The position numbers were made by a program, and so were the translations under genes. Positions 1-9,132 of a stretch of DNA of 64,000 nucleotides are shown here, one piece after another. The stretch spans positions 34,008 to 98,007 of the forward strand of contig JAKIWG010000006.1 in the NCBI GenBank assembly GCA_022750155.1, in the 5' to 3' direction. Each line of letters opens with the position of its first letter. Within the stretch, counting starts at the first letter, position 1. This DNA comes from Thermoplasmata archaeon (lineage in GTDB: Archaea; Thermoplasmatota; Thermoplasmata; Lutacidiplasmatales; UBA184). The notes under the pieces were generated by a model. The model saw nothing but the letters and a program-made list of their open reading frames with translations. It ran no database searches and was not told the DNA's origin.

Positions 1-903
1 ATTGGACGTGTAGGCGAACCTCCCTCCCTCGGCGATGGCGACCCAGCACGCGGCCGACTGGTGGTCCGGGACGGTCCCGCTGATCACCGAGACGCCTGCG
101 GTCCCGGAGACGGCGTATGAGGAGAGGGCGCCGGGGCCCGCGTCGCTCACCACGAGGTGGCCGTTCGGGGTGAACGCGAACCCGTACGGAGTGCTGCCGT
201 TCGAGGGGGTCGTCGTCGGTCCCGTGGCGTAGCCCCGCGAACCGACTGCGTACGTGTCGAGGAGGCTCGTCGCTTTCTCGGTCACAACGAGCGCCTGCCC
301 CCCCGGACTGAACGAGACCTGGGCGGCCCCGGTCGCGTTCGGCGAGCTCAGCGGCCGGTGGGAGCCGGGGAGAGCCGCAAGATGGCCCGACGACGACAGC
401 CAGAAGCCTGCGATATCTCCGGCCACCGTGGCGTTCCCGACATTGAGGACATAGACCAACGAACCGTGGATGGCCAGACTGACAGGGCGTACCCCGCCCG
501 ATGCCGCCCGGTCCATGAACGTGAGCAGGGGGCCCGAGCTGGTTGGGGCGTGGACTCGGAACACGGAGATCTGATTGCTGCCGTCGTCGACGACCAAGAG
601 CCAGCGGTCATTGGCGGTGAGGGCCAGGGCGCCCTGATCTGCGAGACTCGAACCCGAACCGGCACCGTGTGTGGCGAACGTCCCGGCCCTGATTAGCGCG
701 CCGGCGTGCCCGATCCGGTATGCAACGACGGAGTTGCCGCTCGCGTTGTTCGTCATCGTGAACACCGCACTGCCCCAGGCGGTCCCGGAGGAGGCGGGGG
801 CCGGACCCACCAAGGGCGGCGAGCGGGCGAGCGCGACGGTGGGCACGATCAGCAGGAACAGCGCGGACAAGGTCAACCAGACATGGACACTCGGGGGTTT
901 CAT
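1..903 (-). CDS. Secreted beta-propeller (lactonase/YVTN-like) protein, 3' end cut by window
   Basis: This ORF is absent from the supplied track because it runs off the left edge without a stop. Reading the minus strand from the ATG at 903 gives a clean signal peptide (MKPPSVHVWLTLSALFLLIVPTVALA) followed by repeated blade-like strands such as ALTANDRWLLVVDDGSNQISVFRV, VSFSPGGQALVVTEKATSLL and FAFTPNGHLVVSDAGPG. Regular 'observed value, then name of variable' blades of this sort are typical of 6-phosphogluconolactonase-like or YVTN seven-bladed propellers. About 301 codons are visible and the C-terminus is missing. An in-frame ATG at 933 is possible, but the 903 start puts a GTATGAC TATA-like element about 28 nt upstream. 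Probably exported. Whether it has lactonase activity cannot be told. Confidence 0.72.
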   Translation of the reverse strand, partial: MKPPSVHVWLTLSALFLLIVPTVALARSPPLVGPAPASSGTAWGSAVFTMTNNASGNSVVAYRIGHAGALIRAGTFATHGAGSGSSLADQGALALTANDRWLLVVDDGSNQISVFRVHAPTSSGPLLTFMDRAASGGVRPVSLAIHGSLVYVLNVGNATVAGDIAGFWLSSSGHLAALPGSHRPLSSPNATGAAQVSFSPGGQALVVTEKATSLLDTYAVGSRGYATGPTTTPSNGSTPYGFAFTPNGHLVVSDAGPGALSSYAVSGTAGVSVISGTVPDHQSAACWVAIAEGGRFAYTSN

Positions 904-933
904 GGCGAGCGAGGCACGCGATGCTCCCGTCAT

Positions 934-1303
934 ACCCCTACGTCAGAACCGCTCCCCAATCGGACCAAACTGCCACCAGTTCCCGGCCAGAGGCCGGCCC
1001 CAACTCTACCCTGGAAATGCGCCCCCGAGGTTCGGGCCGACGATTGGTCGGGCCCGGTAGCAGGGGGCGATTTGAGCGAATCGAATCTTCCGAGGCGGGG
1101 GTCGACCAGAATCCCGCGGCCGAAATGGGCATCACGCTCCGCGCGACGCCAAGGATTCCATGAGGCAAACAAGGGAGAGGACGGACCGCTCACGGTGCGT
1201 CGTATCGGAACGCTTCCCCCGGCCAGCGTTGTGCCTAACTCCCAGAGCCACGGCGCCGGTTACCAAGATCTCATCGCGAGGCGCGTCGAGTACTGGAGCG
1301 GGA
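934..1303. other. Intergenic stretch, no gene seen
   Basis: About 370 bases lie between the start of the secreted propeller and the stop of the DUF2461 gene. All ORFs crossing it are arginine/proline-rich shadows with no start context or recognisable motif. It should hold the promoter of the minus-strand propeller gene near 930-937. I see no tRNA, long inverted repeat or tandem repeat. Confidence 0.5.
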
Positions 1304-1996
1304 TTAGTATGCGGCGCCCACGGCCCGGGCCAGGAACCGGTTCAAGGGGTCGAGGCTCTTGCATTGGGCGACGAACCGGTCCTCGAACCCCGGCGCAATG
1401 ACTTCGGAGTCCTTCATGGGAAGTCCCGAGGTGAAACCCTTGCGCTTGAGGTCGCTCACGAATGGGTGATCGGGGTCGAATCCCGGGGGCGGGCGTTTTA
1501 GCGATTCCCCCTCGACCTCGGGAACCGACGCACGGACTTTACGCCACTCCGGGGTCCGGTCCACGATGGAGTGCCGGATCTGGTCGAGCATCGCCTTCTC
1601 GGGCTGCCACATTCCGGCGTATACCCAGGATTCCGACGGCGCGAGGTGAAGGAAGAAACCGGGGAGGTGTTCGGCCCCCTCGCGAGTCGCTTCGTGCATG
1701 AAATGGATCCCGACCGAAGTCCGATAGGGACTCTTGTCCTTCGAAAACCGAGTGTCCCTGTAGATCCGCATGATCGAGCCCCCCACGGGCCGCGGGTCGG
1801 CGAGGAGGTGCCGGCTCACCTTGCCGAGCTTTGGGCCGACGCTCCGGACGAACGCGAGCGATGGCGCTTGGACCTGCTCCAGGTATCGGCTCTTGTTCGC
1901 GTTGAACCACCCGCGATCATTGTTCTTCGCAAGCTCACGCAGGAACCGGAAGAACTCCGACGAAAAGCCGCTCTTCGCTACGGGTTCAACGTCCAT
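1304..1996 (-). CDS. DUF2461 (TIGR02453) family protein
   Basis: The 230-aa product starts MDVEPVAKSGFSSEFFRFLRELAKNNDRGWFNANKSRY, the typical opening of the DUF2461 family: a phenylalanine-rich start, then 'L..L..NN.R.WF..N+..Y'. It continues with the other family hallmarks, RIYRDTRFSKDKSPYRT and GFFLHLAPSESWVYAGMW. The family is widespread in bacteria and some archaea and has no established biochemical function. I prefer the internal ATG at 1996 over the track start at 2041 because the extra 15 residues (MNVHSHSQVNPGGAP) look non-conserved. The length fits the family (about 220-230 aa). It lies 60 nt downstream of the NTF2-like remnant on the same strand and could be co-transcribed with it. 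Confidence 0.85.
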   Translation of the reverse strand: MDVEPVAKSGFSSEFFRFLRELAKNNDRGWFNANKSRYLEQVQAPSLAFVRSVGPKLGKVSRHLLADPRPVGGSIMRIYRDTRFSKDKSPYRTSVGIHFMHEATREGAEHLPGFFLHLAPSESWVYAGMWQPEKAMLDQIRHSIVDRTPEWRKVRASVPEVEGESLKRPPPGFDPDHPFVSDLKRKGFTSGLPMKDSEVIAPGFEDRFVAQCKSLDPLNRFLARAVGAAY

Positions 1997-2056
1997 GGGA
2001 GCACCCCCGGGGTTCACCTGGGAGTGCGAATGGACGTTCATCGACCGTACTAATCG

Positions 2057-2266
2057 TCAATGTCCGGGGGAGCCGGGCGTGGGAAACATCGGGGCGAACG
2101 GCCGGGCATCGAAGAGGACGGTGATCGACTGGATCTTGTCGTCCTGTACGTGGTGCCACTCCGCGACCAGGGCGGTGCCCGCTGGGGTGCTGGTCACGAG
2201 ATCGTACCACATGCAGACGTCTTTGCCATCCACGAACACGTGGCGGATGTCCACGCGCTCGACCAT
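2057..2266 (-). pseudogene. NTF2/SnoaL-like fragment, N-terminally truncated
   Basis: The open frame gives 69 aa from an ATG (VERVDIRHVFVDGKDVCMWYDL, then EWHHVQDDKIQSITVLFDARPFAP). This matches the C-terminal half of NTF2/SnoaL-like folds, which end in 'GKI..i...fD.RP'. Homology-like sequence continues upstream of that ATG (PEPYLESLKRLHG) until a TGA just before position 2329. The usual first helices are missing and no start codon serves the extended frame. The 200 bases upstream show no matching N-terminal half in the other two frames. A decayed gene or a frameshift is more likely than an intact 69-aa protein, though a short functional protein cannot be excluded. Confidence 0.5.
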
Positions 2267-2493
2267 TCCATGCAGTCGCTTCAGTGACTCGAGGTAGGGC
2301 TCTGGACGGTCGAGAGGTACGATACCATCTCACGCCTCGCGGCGAAGACGCGATCTTCATCCTCCTCGCGTTTCTCCGATACGGAACCCTTCACGGCGCG
2401 GGGACCCAATCATCGGGAGACCTCCCCGAGGCGAGCCGACCCGGCCCTCGGGTCCGACGCGGATAAGTAGCGACCGTTTCCTCCACGCTGAGA

Positions 2494-3102
2494 ATGGCGA
2501 CGAAGTTCTGCACGCAGTGTGGAGGGGGAAACCTCCCGCAGGCGAGCTTCTGTCAGTACTGCGGAAGCGCCCTCATGGCCGGGCCGGGCGCACCGCTTGC
2601 CGGCGCCTTGTCCCCCTCGAACAATCCGCCTCCTCCTCCGCCTCCCGGGCCCTGGGGCGGGTCCTCGTACCCGGTCGGCGGGTCCGCACCCCCGAAGCGC
2701 CGGCGGTGGGGATTGATCGTCGTGGGTGCGGTAGTAGCCCTGCTTGTGATTGGGGGAATCGCGTTCCTGTTCCTACCCTCGTCGCCGGACGTTGTCGTGA
2801 CCGGGATCAACTTCAGCTCGCCGGACAACGCGTGCGGGCTCAATGGGCTCGTCGACAATGGGTTCAACGCGAGCAGCGGCGACTCGATCGAACTCACCTA
2901 CGATATCTCCGGAAACAATACGACCGGCAACGCCACCGCCCCCTGCACGATCCATTCCGTTTCGACCTCCACCCCGGGATTCAGCGTGACGGGGGCAGAC
3001 GTCCCCTTGATGGTACCGGCAAACGCTATGCAACTGCTCTCGTTCTCGGTCAATGTGCCGGACTCGGGCTACACCGGAGTGCTCTCGCTCGTCGTCACCT
3101 GA
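2494..3102 (+). CDS. Zinc-ribbon, proline-rich, single-TM surface protein
   Basis: The 202-aa protein begins with a zinc ribbon (CTQCGGGNLPQASFCQYCG, two CxxC pairs, residues about 6-24). A proline-rich linker follows (NNPPPPPPPGPWGG), then a basic patch KRRRW and one membrane helix (GLIVVGAVVALLVIGGIAFLF, about 73-93). The C-terminal 110-residue domain is rich in Asn/Ser/Thr with candidate N-glycosylation sites (NNTTGNATAP) and two cysteines, so it probably faces outward. Zinc ribbon inside, TM, and Ig-like domain outside is a recurrent archaeal arrangement of unknown role. A GGATAAGTAG element at 2462-2471 sits about 28 nt before the ATG, consistent with a leaderless transcript. Confidence 0.75.
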   Translation: MATKFCTQCGGGNLPQASFCQYCGSALMAGPGAPLAGALSPSNNPPPPPPPGPWGGSSYPVGGSAPPKRRRWGLIVVGAVVALLVIGGIAFLFLPSSPDVVVTGINFSSPDNACGLNGLVDNGFNASSGDSIELTYDISGNNTTGNATAPCTIHSVSTSTPGFSVTGADVPLMVPANAMQLLSFSVNVPDSGYTGVLSLVVT

Positions 3103-3138
3103 TCCCCCGTCGTCGTTCGGCTTCCCCGCGCCCGCGCT

Positions 3139-5952
3139 TCAAGGAACCTCGATTCGCCCCGAGGGGGTTCCATCGTGGGCCGCCTCTGAACGATCCGAAG
3201 CCCCGCCCGGTGCGGATTCGGGACCGGCGTGACCGCCGAGGCTCCCCGTGATTGGACGCGCCCATGGGGTGGTCGGCGGGGGGCTCTTCCCCGACCGCTT
3301 CCGCCCCAGGGGCCCGAAGACGAACCATGCCACCGCCACCCCGACGACCAGGCCGCCGGCCACCAGGAGAATCGACATTGTACTGATCCCTCCAGCCGAG
3401 GAGCCGCTCGTCGGGCTCTGTGCGTACACTATGGTCACCTGGACGGTCTGGCCCTGGACGTAGATCACTCCGGCCGCAACGACCGCCAGGTAGCCAGCCA
3501 CTTTTCCCGCGAGGTAATTGTACGACCCATTCGGGAGGGCGGTGACGACGGAGCTCCCCAACCCTCCGAACACCGTCGAACCGAGGACGATAGACCACTG
3601 GGTCCCCACGGCGAGCCCATACTCGGTGAAGGTGACCGGGAACAGAAACGCCGTGAACAGAACCAGGATTGTGATGTTGGTCCTTTCGTCCAGATACGGG
3701 CCCGCCGCGGGCTCGGCGACGGTGTACCCGGCCACGGTAGGGATCCGGAACTGATAGGTCGCACCCGGGCCGTTCGCTTGGGGAATCACGATGGTCAAAG
3801 CGGGCGAGGTGAAGGTCTGGCCGTTGAGTACTACGGACCACGGGAAGTTGTGGAGGCCGCTCGCAGTGAACGTGAGGGTGTAGCCGAACCACAGGGTGGT
3901 CAGCGGATATCGGTCGATGTTCGAGGCGTTGATCTCAAGGGGGCTGTCCACGAGGCCGTCTGGGTTCGGCCAGACCTGGCCCGGACCCGAGTAGAGGTCG
4001 GGACCCGTGTGATTCCCCCAGTAATTCCCCCCTTCGGGGTAGCCGGCGTCCCAATGGACCACTTGCGCCGAAGGAGGATTCGACCATCCCGCATCCCCTA
4101 CGAAGTTGTTGTGGTACACCCAGACTCCGCTGTTGCCATCGACCATGAAGCCTACCTGGTCGTCGTAAAACCAGTTGCCAGCCGCGGTCGTGTTGACATC
4201 GTCGACGAGCCTCAGTCCCATGGTCGAAAGCGAGCCGTTGTTGTTCAGTAGCTGGAGGTCCGTGCAGTTCGAAATGGCAAGCGCGTCCCCGACATGGGTG
4301 GCATTGTTCTGATCGATGACACTCGCAGACACGAAGGTAGCGAGGATCCCGGTCCCGTTCGCCTGCTGGGTGAATCCCCCGGGATTGTACTGAACGGTGA
4401 GGCCGGAGGAGTGATTGAGCAGCAACCCCACGTTGCCCGCGTGGTCGATGGTGTTGTTCTCGACCACTGCCGAGTTCACCCCAGAGAGGTTGACCGCCGA
4501 GTAGCCTGCGCGGGAGTCGAGGTTGAACTCGAACACCAGGTTCTGCGTTGAATCGGCCTCGATCCCCGCATGGTCCGCACCGGACACGTTGTTGTTTTCG
4601 ACGGTGGCCTGGCTATCGTCAGATAGCCAGACGGCCGCGGGGAGGCCGGCCGAACCAGAGAAATCGTTGTAGGTCACCCTGAGGGTGGAACTGAGGGCGT
4701 CCTGGAACGCAACGGAATCCCCTCGCGCCGCGTTTCCCTCCACGCGGACGTTCCGGTCGCTGCACATCGATAGGGCCGACGAGGAGGTTCGGTTTCCATT
4801 CAACAATAGGTTCGACTGCACGGTGACGTTCGACGAGAACCCAACCCAGGTCGCCACCGAACGGAAAGAAGAGAGGTTGTTCGAGGCCACCACCAGGTTC
4901 GTGGTGTTCCCGACCATGACCGCGTGCTGAGCCCCGGTGAACTGACTGGACGTCAGGCTGACGTTGAGGTCGTGTTCGAGATATGCGCCGGTGGTGAATC
5001 CGGAAAAGGTCTCCGAGGTGAACGTCGCCCCCGTGGTGCCGAGGATGGCTATCCCCTCGATTCCCCCGCTGCCGGTGTTCAGCGATCCGGAGACGGTGTT
5101 CCCATTTTCGACGTGTATGGCCATCTGGCTCAGCGTCAGCGTGTTCGATCGGACGAACGAGAAGGAAACACCCTTCTCAACAATCCCGTGACCAGTCGAG
5201 GACAGTTCGTTGGCTATCAGGTTCACATGGTCTGACCGGAGCACCTCGACCCCCACCGCTGAACCGTTCGCCTGATTCCCCGTGATAGACACCACAGAGG
5301 AATCGACTATCCCTATCGCGTTCCCGCTCGAGTTGGAAAGCACATTGTTGAGGACGCTGACATTGACGTCACCGCCATAGGTGGTCCCGTTCATGCCGGA
5401 GCCTGTATTCCCCACCACGCTGAGGTTGACGGAGTCCTCGGCGTCGACGGACCACCCGGCTCCAGTGAGATGATTTCCGGTTACGACCGCCCCCTGCACC
5501 GCCTCGAGTAGGATTCCTGTGGTGGTGGATTCGACGGAGAGGTTCTCGACGACGAGCCGATCGACGTTGAACCCGATGAAGGCCGCATCCGTGCCATTGA
5601 CTTGGGTCAGTGTCATTCCATTCCCGTTGAGCACGCTACCGTTCCGTTCGTCGAGTATGGACCCTGTGAACGACGCGGTCAGAGTGTAGGTATGACCCGC
5701 TACCTGAATCGGTGCGGAGGCGTTGCTCACATTGCCGTCCGGCAGAATGATCGTCCCGTAGGTCGAAGGATGAATCACGGGCTCGGAGGAAAGCGCACGG
5801 GGCCCCGGGGGGTCGGGACCTTGCGGCGATGTGACGACTCGCAGGGGCTGAAAAGGGGCTGAACCGGACGGGACTTTCGTCCAGGTGTGACCGATCCCTC
5901 CCAACGCCAGGGAGGCAAGGATGAGGGCGACCACAATCGTCGGGGGTCGCAT
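3139..5952 (-). CDS. Large NosD-type right-handed beta-helix surface protein
   Basis: The 937-aa protein opens with a signal peptide (MRPPTIVVALILASLALGGIGHTW). It then carries some 500 residues of parallel beta-helix repeats, each turn built like NLVVASNNLSSFRSV or SAVVENNTIDHAGNVGL, with the N-N ladders typical of NosD/pectate-lyase folds. The NosD-type landmark PEGGNYWGNHTGPDLYSG occurs near residue 650. A beta-sandwich region follows, then a C-terminal TM (SILLVAGGLVVGVAVAWFVFGPLG) and a basic tail. Family knowledge suggests a carbohydrate-binding or structural surface protein, and the ligand is unknown. It is rich in N-glycosylation sequons. On the minus strand an ACCTTATCAC element around 5978 lies about 28 nt before the start. 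Confidence 0.82.
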   Translation of the reverse strand: MRPPTIVVALILASLALGGIGHTWTKVPSGSAPFQPLRVVTSPQGPDPPGPRALSSEPVIHPSTYGTIILPDGNVSNASAPIQVAGHTYTLTASFTGSILDERNGSVLNGNGMTLTQVNGTDAAFIGFNVDRLVVENLSVESTTTGILLEAVQGAVVTGNHLTGAGWSVDAEDSVNLSVVGNTGSGMNGTTYGGDVNVSVLNNVLSNSSGNAIGIVDSSVVSITGNQANGSAVGVEVLRSDHVNLIANELSSTGHGIVEKGVSFSFVRSNTLTLSQMAIHVENGNTVSGSLNTGSGGIEGIAILGTTGATFTSETFSGFTTGAYLEHDLNVSLTSSQFTGAQHAVMVGNTTNLVVASNNLSSFRSVATWVGFSSNVTVQSNLLLNGNRTSSSALSMCSDRNVRVEGNAARGDSVAFQDALSSTLRVTYNDFSGSAGLPAAVWLSDDSQATVENNNVSGADHAGIEADSTQNLVFEFNLDSRAGYSAVNLSGVNSAVVENNTIDHAGNVGLLLNHSSGLTVQYNPGGFTQQANGTGILATFVSASVIDQNNATHVGDALAISNCTDLQLLNNNGSLSTMGLRLVDDVNTTAAGNWFYDDQVGFMVDGNSGVWVYHNNFVGDAGWSNPPSAQVVHWDAGYPEGGNYWGNHTGPDLYSGPGQVWPNPDGLVDSPLEINASNIDRYPLTTLWFGYTLTFTASGLHNFPWSVVLNGQTFTSPALTIVIPQANGPGATYQFRIPTVAGYTVAEPAAGPYLDERTNITILVLFTAFLFPVTFTEYGLAVGTQWSIVLGSTVFGGLGSSVVTALPNGSYNYLAGKVAGYLAVVAAGVIYVQGQTVQVTIVYAQSPTSGSSAGGISTMSILLVAGGLVVGVAVAWFVFGPLGRKRSGKSPPPTTPWARPITGSLGGHAGPESAPGGASDRSEAAHDGTPSGRIEVP

Positions 5953-6201
5953 CGACCTCGTTCTGCCGAGGCCGTGATAAGGTTAACCGGATTGTAGGAG
6001 AGCGACCCACGGAGCGCCAGGTTCCCTGTCCCGAGGAACCCTCGAACCCTTCAGCCTTCCAACGGCGGCCACCGGCGTGAAAAACGTCGGCCAATACGGC
6101 CAAACGAACCTGGGCCTGGGAATACCTGAAAGCTCGATGGAGTATGGGCGTAACTGGAATAGTACATAGTTTCAGTATGCATCGTTAAGTCATCGGAGTG
6201 G

Positions 6202-7242
6202 TTGTTCCGGCTCCCGGGGAGCCTCGTGGAAGGACGGAAACTGCAACTGGCCGGCGGCTCGACCTACGTGGTCTCGCTGCCCAAGAGGTGGGTCACGAAC
6301 GCTGGGCTGAAGGCCGGCGACACGCTCTTCCTGGAGACCCCCGCCGACGGTGCAGTGGTGGTCCGGCATCACGTCGTAGACAAACCCGCGGTCCGCCGGA
6401 AGGTTTTCCACGAGAAGGGGGAGGAGGCACGGGAACACCTGCTCCGCAAGCTGATTGGTGCGTACGTTTCCGGGTTCGGCCTCATCGAGGTCCGCTTCCC
6501 CTCCGAGCGGGGGCCTTTCGTCCGCCGCGTGGCGAGAGAGTTCTGCCGACTCGTGATCGGCCCGGAAGTGATCGAGGAAAGCCGGGGCAGCCTGGTCATC
6601 CAGGACCTCTCCGACGCCACCGAGCTCAGCGCCGAGAAGTGCCTCCGGCGGATGCACCTCACCGTTCGAGCCATGCTGGAGGACGCCATCCTGGCTCTCA
6701 AGACGTCCACCTCGGCCCTCGCCCATGACGTCGCCCAACGCGACCAGGACGTGGACCGACTGTACTGGATGGTCGCCAAGCAGTACCACCTGACCCAGAC
6801 CTCTTCCAACGCCGGGGCGGATCGGTCCGCCTACCTGGCCGGCCACAGCTATCGGTTGGTGGCGAAGCTACTGGAACGGATCGGCGATCATGCCGAGCGA
6901 ATCGCCGGCACCTTCTCCATACTCACGACCGGCAAGGCGATCGATCCGAAGCTGACCAAGGACCTCGATGAAGCCACGGCGTCTGCCGTCGCGATTCTCG
7001 ACAAGGCGTTCACGGCGTTGCTTCAGGGCGACGTCGACGGTGCCAACGATGCCATCGACGATCGGGCTGAACACCAACGGCTGATCGATGCCCTCTCCCA
7101 CCGGGTGGCCACCCGCAAGGGCGAGGAGCTCCTCGCACTCGGCACCGTGGTGGACAGCCTCGGCCGAACCGCCAGCTATGCGGCCGACATCGCCGAGCAG
7201 GCGATCGATCTCGCGGTTCTCATGACCCCGGAAGCGGGCTGA
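6202..7242 (+). CDS. phoU: PhoU-family regulator with N-terminal AbrB/SpoVT domain
   Basis: The 346-aa protein starts with a SpoVT/AbrB-type swapped-hairpin DNA-binding domain (GRKLQLAGGSTYVVSLPKRW, residues about 10-30, then LKAGDTLFLE). Two PhoU helical repeats follow, with the metal-site pattern ERIGDHAERIA near residue 230 and SYAADIAEQAID near the C-terminus. In archaea such AbrB-PhoU fusions are thought to couple phosphate status to transcription. PhoU itself restrains the Pst transporter and the phosphate response. The track start is TTG at 6202. An in-frame GTG at 6226 (VEGRKLQLAGG) is an alternative. I kept 6202 because the paralogue at 36740-37828 has a similar-length leader. No pstCAB genes are adjacent, but a PstS-like gene lies 7 kb downstream. 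Confidence 0.9.
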   Translation: MFRLPGSLVEGRKLQLAGGSTYVVSLPKRWVTNAGLKAGDTLFLETPADGAVVVRHHVVDKPAVRRKVFHEKGEEAREHLLRKLIGAYVSGFGLIEVRFPSERGPFVRRVAREFCRLVIGPEVIEESRGSLVIQDLSDATELSAEKCLRRMHLTVRAMLEDAILALKTSTSALAHDVAQRDQDVDRLYWMVAKQYHLTQTSSNAGADRSAYLAGHSYRLVAKLLERIGDHAERIAGTFSILTTGKAIDPKLTKDLDEATASAVAILDKAFTALLQGDVDGANDAIDDRAEHQRLIDALSHRVATRKGEELLALGTVVDSLGRTASYAADIAEQAIDLAVLMTPEAG

Positions 7243-7284
7243 ACGGAATCCTCCGTCCTGTCGAAAGCGCCAGGGACCGGTGGG

Positions 7285-8370
7285 CTATCCATCGGATTCG
7301 GCCGTGGTACCGGTTGAGCCTCTGGCGGATGTCGGGGACTGGGACGTCCGGCGGAGGAAGGAGCGTCGGGCGGGCGGAGGCGTCGAGGCCGGCCCGGGAG
7401 CGGTCCCCCCAGAGGTCGGCACCATGTTTTCCTCGGTCCCCTCGCCCGAGGGACGCTCGGACTTGCGCGCGGCAAGCGCCGACCTGACGATCTCCCCGTC
7501 GACGCGATAGGCGCGGTGTTCCACCCCGTATTCGATCGACAGGTCCGCGATCTCAAGAATTCGGCGCGGATTCCCTCCCGCGGCCTCGGCGATGATCGCG
7601 ACCGCTTCTTTGTCGAATGGATAGAGCGGGTCGATCTCCTCGACCACTCGCTTGCCGAGCAGCTTCTTAGCGAGGAGCAGGGCCGCCTCATCGGCGGTCA
7701 TTTTCGGCACGAAGAACGTCCGGTTGATCCTCGAGGCCAGCGCAGGCCGGTTCTTGATGATCCAATCGAGGTACCCCTGATAGCAGCCGAACATCACGAG
7801 CACACCGGGCTTGATCGAGTCGAACACCTCTTGGAGAGTTTTCCCGAATGCATCGAGCTCCGGTGTCTTCGACAGGTTATGGAGGTCGTTGAGCAGGAGA
7901 ACCGCCGGTGCGTTCTCATTGAGAGCCAGTCCGATGGTCTTGCCGGCCTGAATCGGGTCGTACTTCTCGTCGGAAACCTTCTGCAGCGCGGTAACCTCTC
8001 GAAACCAAGCCGGATAGCTGAACCCCTTGGGAACCCCCGCGAGCTTGGCAGCCTTCAGTATCTCGCCCGCGAGCCCCCGAAGGATCCAGTTGGTCTGAGA
8101 GGTCACGTCGAAGTAGACTGTGAACGTCTTTCTCTCGCGCGCCTCAGCGGCCGTGAGGAGGAGGCGCTCGGTCTTCCCTGTCCCGTGGGAACCGACGATG
8201 GCGACGACCACCCGATTCTCCCGCTCCCAGATCTCGTCGCGGATTGCCTGCAGGTTCTGGTCGATGTCCAGATTGACATGATACACGCCGATGTCCTGGA
8301 GGCTCTCGCTAGCCAATTCCCGAAACGGGTTGCTGGTGAGGCCGTATCGTTCGAAGGTCGAGATCGGCAT
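7285..8370 (-). CDS. AAA ATPase, ORC/Cdc6- or ExeA-like
   Basis: From the ATG at 8370 the product is 361 aa: MPISTFERYGLTSNPFRELASESL, then Walker A GSHGTGKT at residues 60-67 and Walker B APAVLLLNDLHN. Further on are a sensor-like stretch (VLVMFGCYQGYLDWI), an arginine-finger candidate (LASRINRTF) and the helical lid (EAAGGNPRRILEIADLSIE). 'GNPR.i..i' is typical of ORC/Cdc6, ExeA and related STAND-like AAA proteins. The C-terminal 60 residues are Ser/Thr/Pro/Arg-rich and probably disordered. The track start (8475) would overlap the upstream gene, and 8370 leaves a 14-nt gap. The pair upstream of the pilus genes suggests an accessory ATPase, but a replication-initiator-like role is not excluded. 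Confidence 0.75.
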   Translation of the reverse strand: MPISTFERYGLTSNPFRELASESLQDIGVYHVNLDIDQNLQAIRDEIWERENRVVVAIVGSHGTGKTERLLLTAAEARERKTFTVYFDVTSQTNWILRGLAGEILKAAKLAGVPKGFSYPAWFREVTALQKVSDEKYDPIQAGKTIGLALNENAPAVLLLNDLHNLSKTPELDAFGKTLQEVFDSIKPGVLVMFGCYQGYLDWIIKNRPALASRINRTFFVPKMTADEAALLLAKKLLGKRVVEEIDPLYPFDKEAVAIIAEAAGGNPRRILEIADLSIEYGVEHRAYRVDGEIVRSALAARKSERPSGEGTEENMVPTSGGTAPGPASTPPPARRSFLRRTSQSPTSARGSTGTTAESDG

Positions 8371-8384
8371 GGAACGACCGTGGG

Positions 8385-9014
8385 TCAGAGGACCCGCCTC
8401 CGGAGGTCGATGGCCAGCCGCTTGCCATCGAACTCGTAGTAGATGTTGCGGTCGATGAACTTTCCGTCCATCCACTTCGGGATGCGCAAGTACCTCACAA
8501 TCCCCTCCGGCCCCTCCTTGCTATGGAACTGGATAACGCCGTCGGCGAGGTGCATGGCGACGGCCTCGGATTGGGCCTCGAACATGCCCCGGTCCGTGGC
8601 CAATACGATCGTAGTTCGCTTCTCGTGGCAGAGCGCGCGAAGGCGGCGAACGAGGGCCGCGAAGCTAGGCCCGGGCAGTTCAAGGGTGAGGAAGGAGAAC
8701 GAATCGACGGCCAATAGACCCCCATTCGCCCCGAACTCTCCCAGATTGTCGAGTGCGTCCCGCTCAAAGATCTCGAGCTTGGGTTCTCCCCACGGGTCGA
8801 GCTTCCCCTCCGTCACCAGGAGTTGCTGCAACTCCTCCCGGTCCCTGGAGATCACGAATGTAACGGGATGCTCCTGCCGTAGGGCGGCGAGAGCCAACTT
8901 GCGCACGAAAAAACTCTTTGCTCCGTCGGCCCCGGACTCGATGACCACAAGACGCGCGTCGGCAAGCTCAGGAATGATGGTGTCGAGGCCGGGAACCTCG
9001 ACGGGAATCCCCAT
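8385..9014 (-). CDS. RecA/KaiC-like ATPase with degenerate Walker A (FlaH-like candidate)
   Basis: The 209-aa product begins MGIPVEVPGLDTIIPELADARLVVIESGADGAKSFFVRKLALAAL. The position of a KaiC/RecA P-loop is occupied by ESGADGAKS, where the second glycine before the lysine is alanine. Walker B is recognisable (GGLLAVDSFSFL), as are the downstream RecA-fold strands (TTIVLATDRGM and HLADGVIQF). Size and layout match FlaH/ArlH and other small KaiC-like proteins that accompany FlaI-type ATPases. The start at 9014 is chosen over 9086 because a CCTTATGG element lies about 25 nt upstream. It is followed after 14 nt by the AAA ATPase, implying one transcript. ATP binding without efficient hydrolysis is plausible but inferred. 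Confidence 0.7.
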   Translation of the reverse strand: MGIPVEVPGLDTIIPELADARLVVIESGADGAKSFFVRKLALAALRQEHPVTFVISRDREELQQLLVTEGKLDPWGEPKLEIFERDALDNLGEFGANGGLLAVDSFSFLTLELPGPSFAALVRRLRALCHEKRTTIVLATDRGMFEAQSEAVAMHLADGVIQFHSKEGPEGIVRYLRIPKWMDGKFIDRNIYYEFDGKRLAIDLRRRVL

Positions 9015-9100
9015 GCGGCGCGGAAGGGTGCATGGCCCATAAGGCTGGCATCGGTAATGTATGAGTCTCCCCGGGTATCTACGCAAACTATGGTGGGGAG

Positions 9101-9110
9101 CTACTTTTAC
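9101..9110 (+). promoter_or_regulatory. TATA-like element of the pilin-like gene
   Basis: CTACTTTTAC is the only A/T-rich patch in this GC-rich region. It ends about 23 nt before the ATG at 9133, the spacing expected for a leaderless archaeal transcript. Confidence 0.5.
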
Positions 9111-9132
9111 TCACCGAGCCCGTGGTTCGGCC

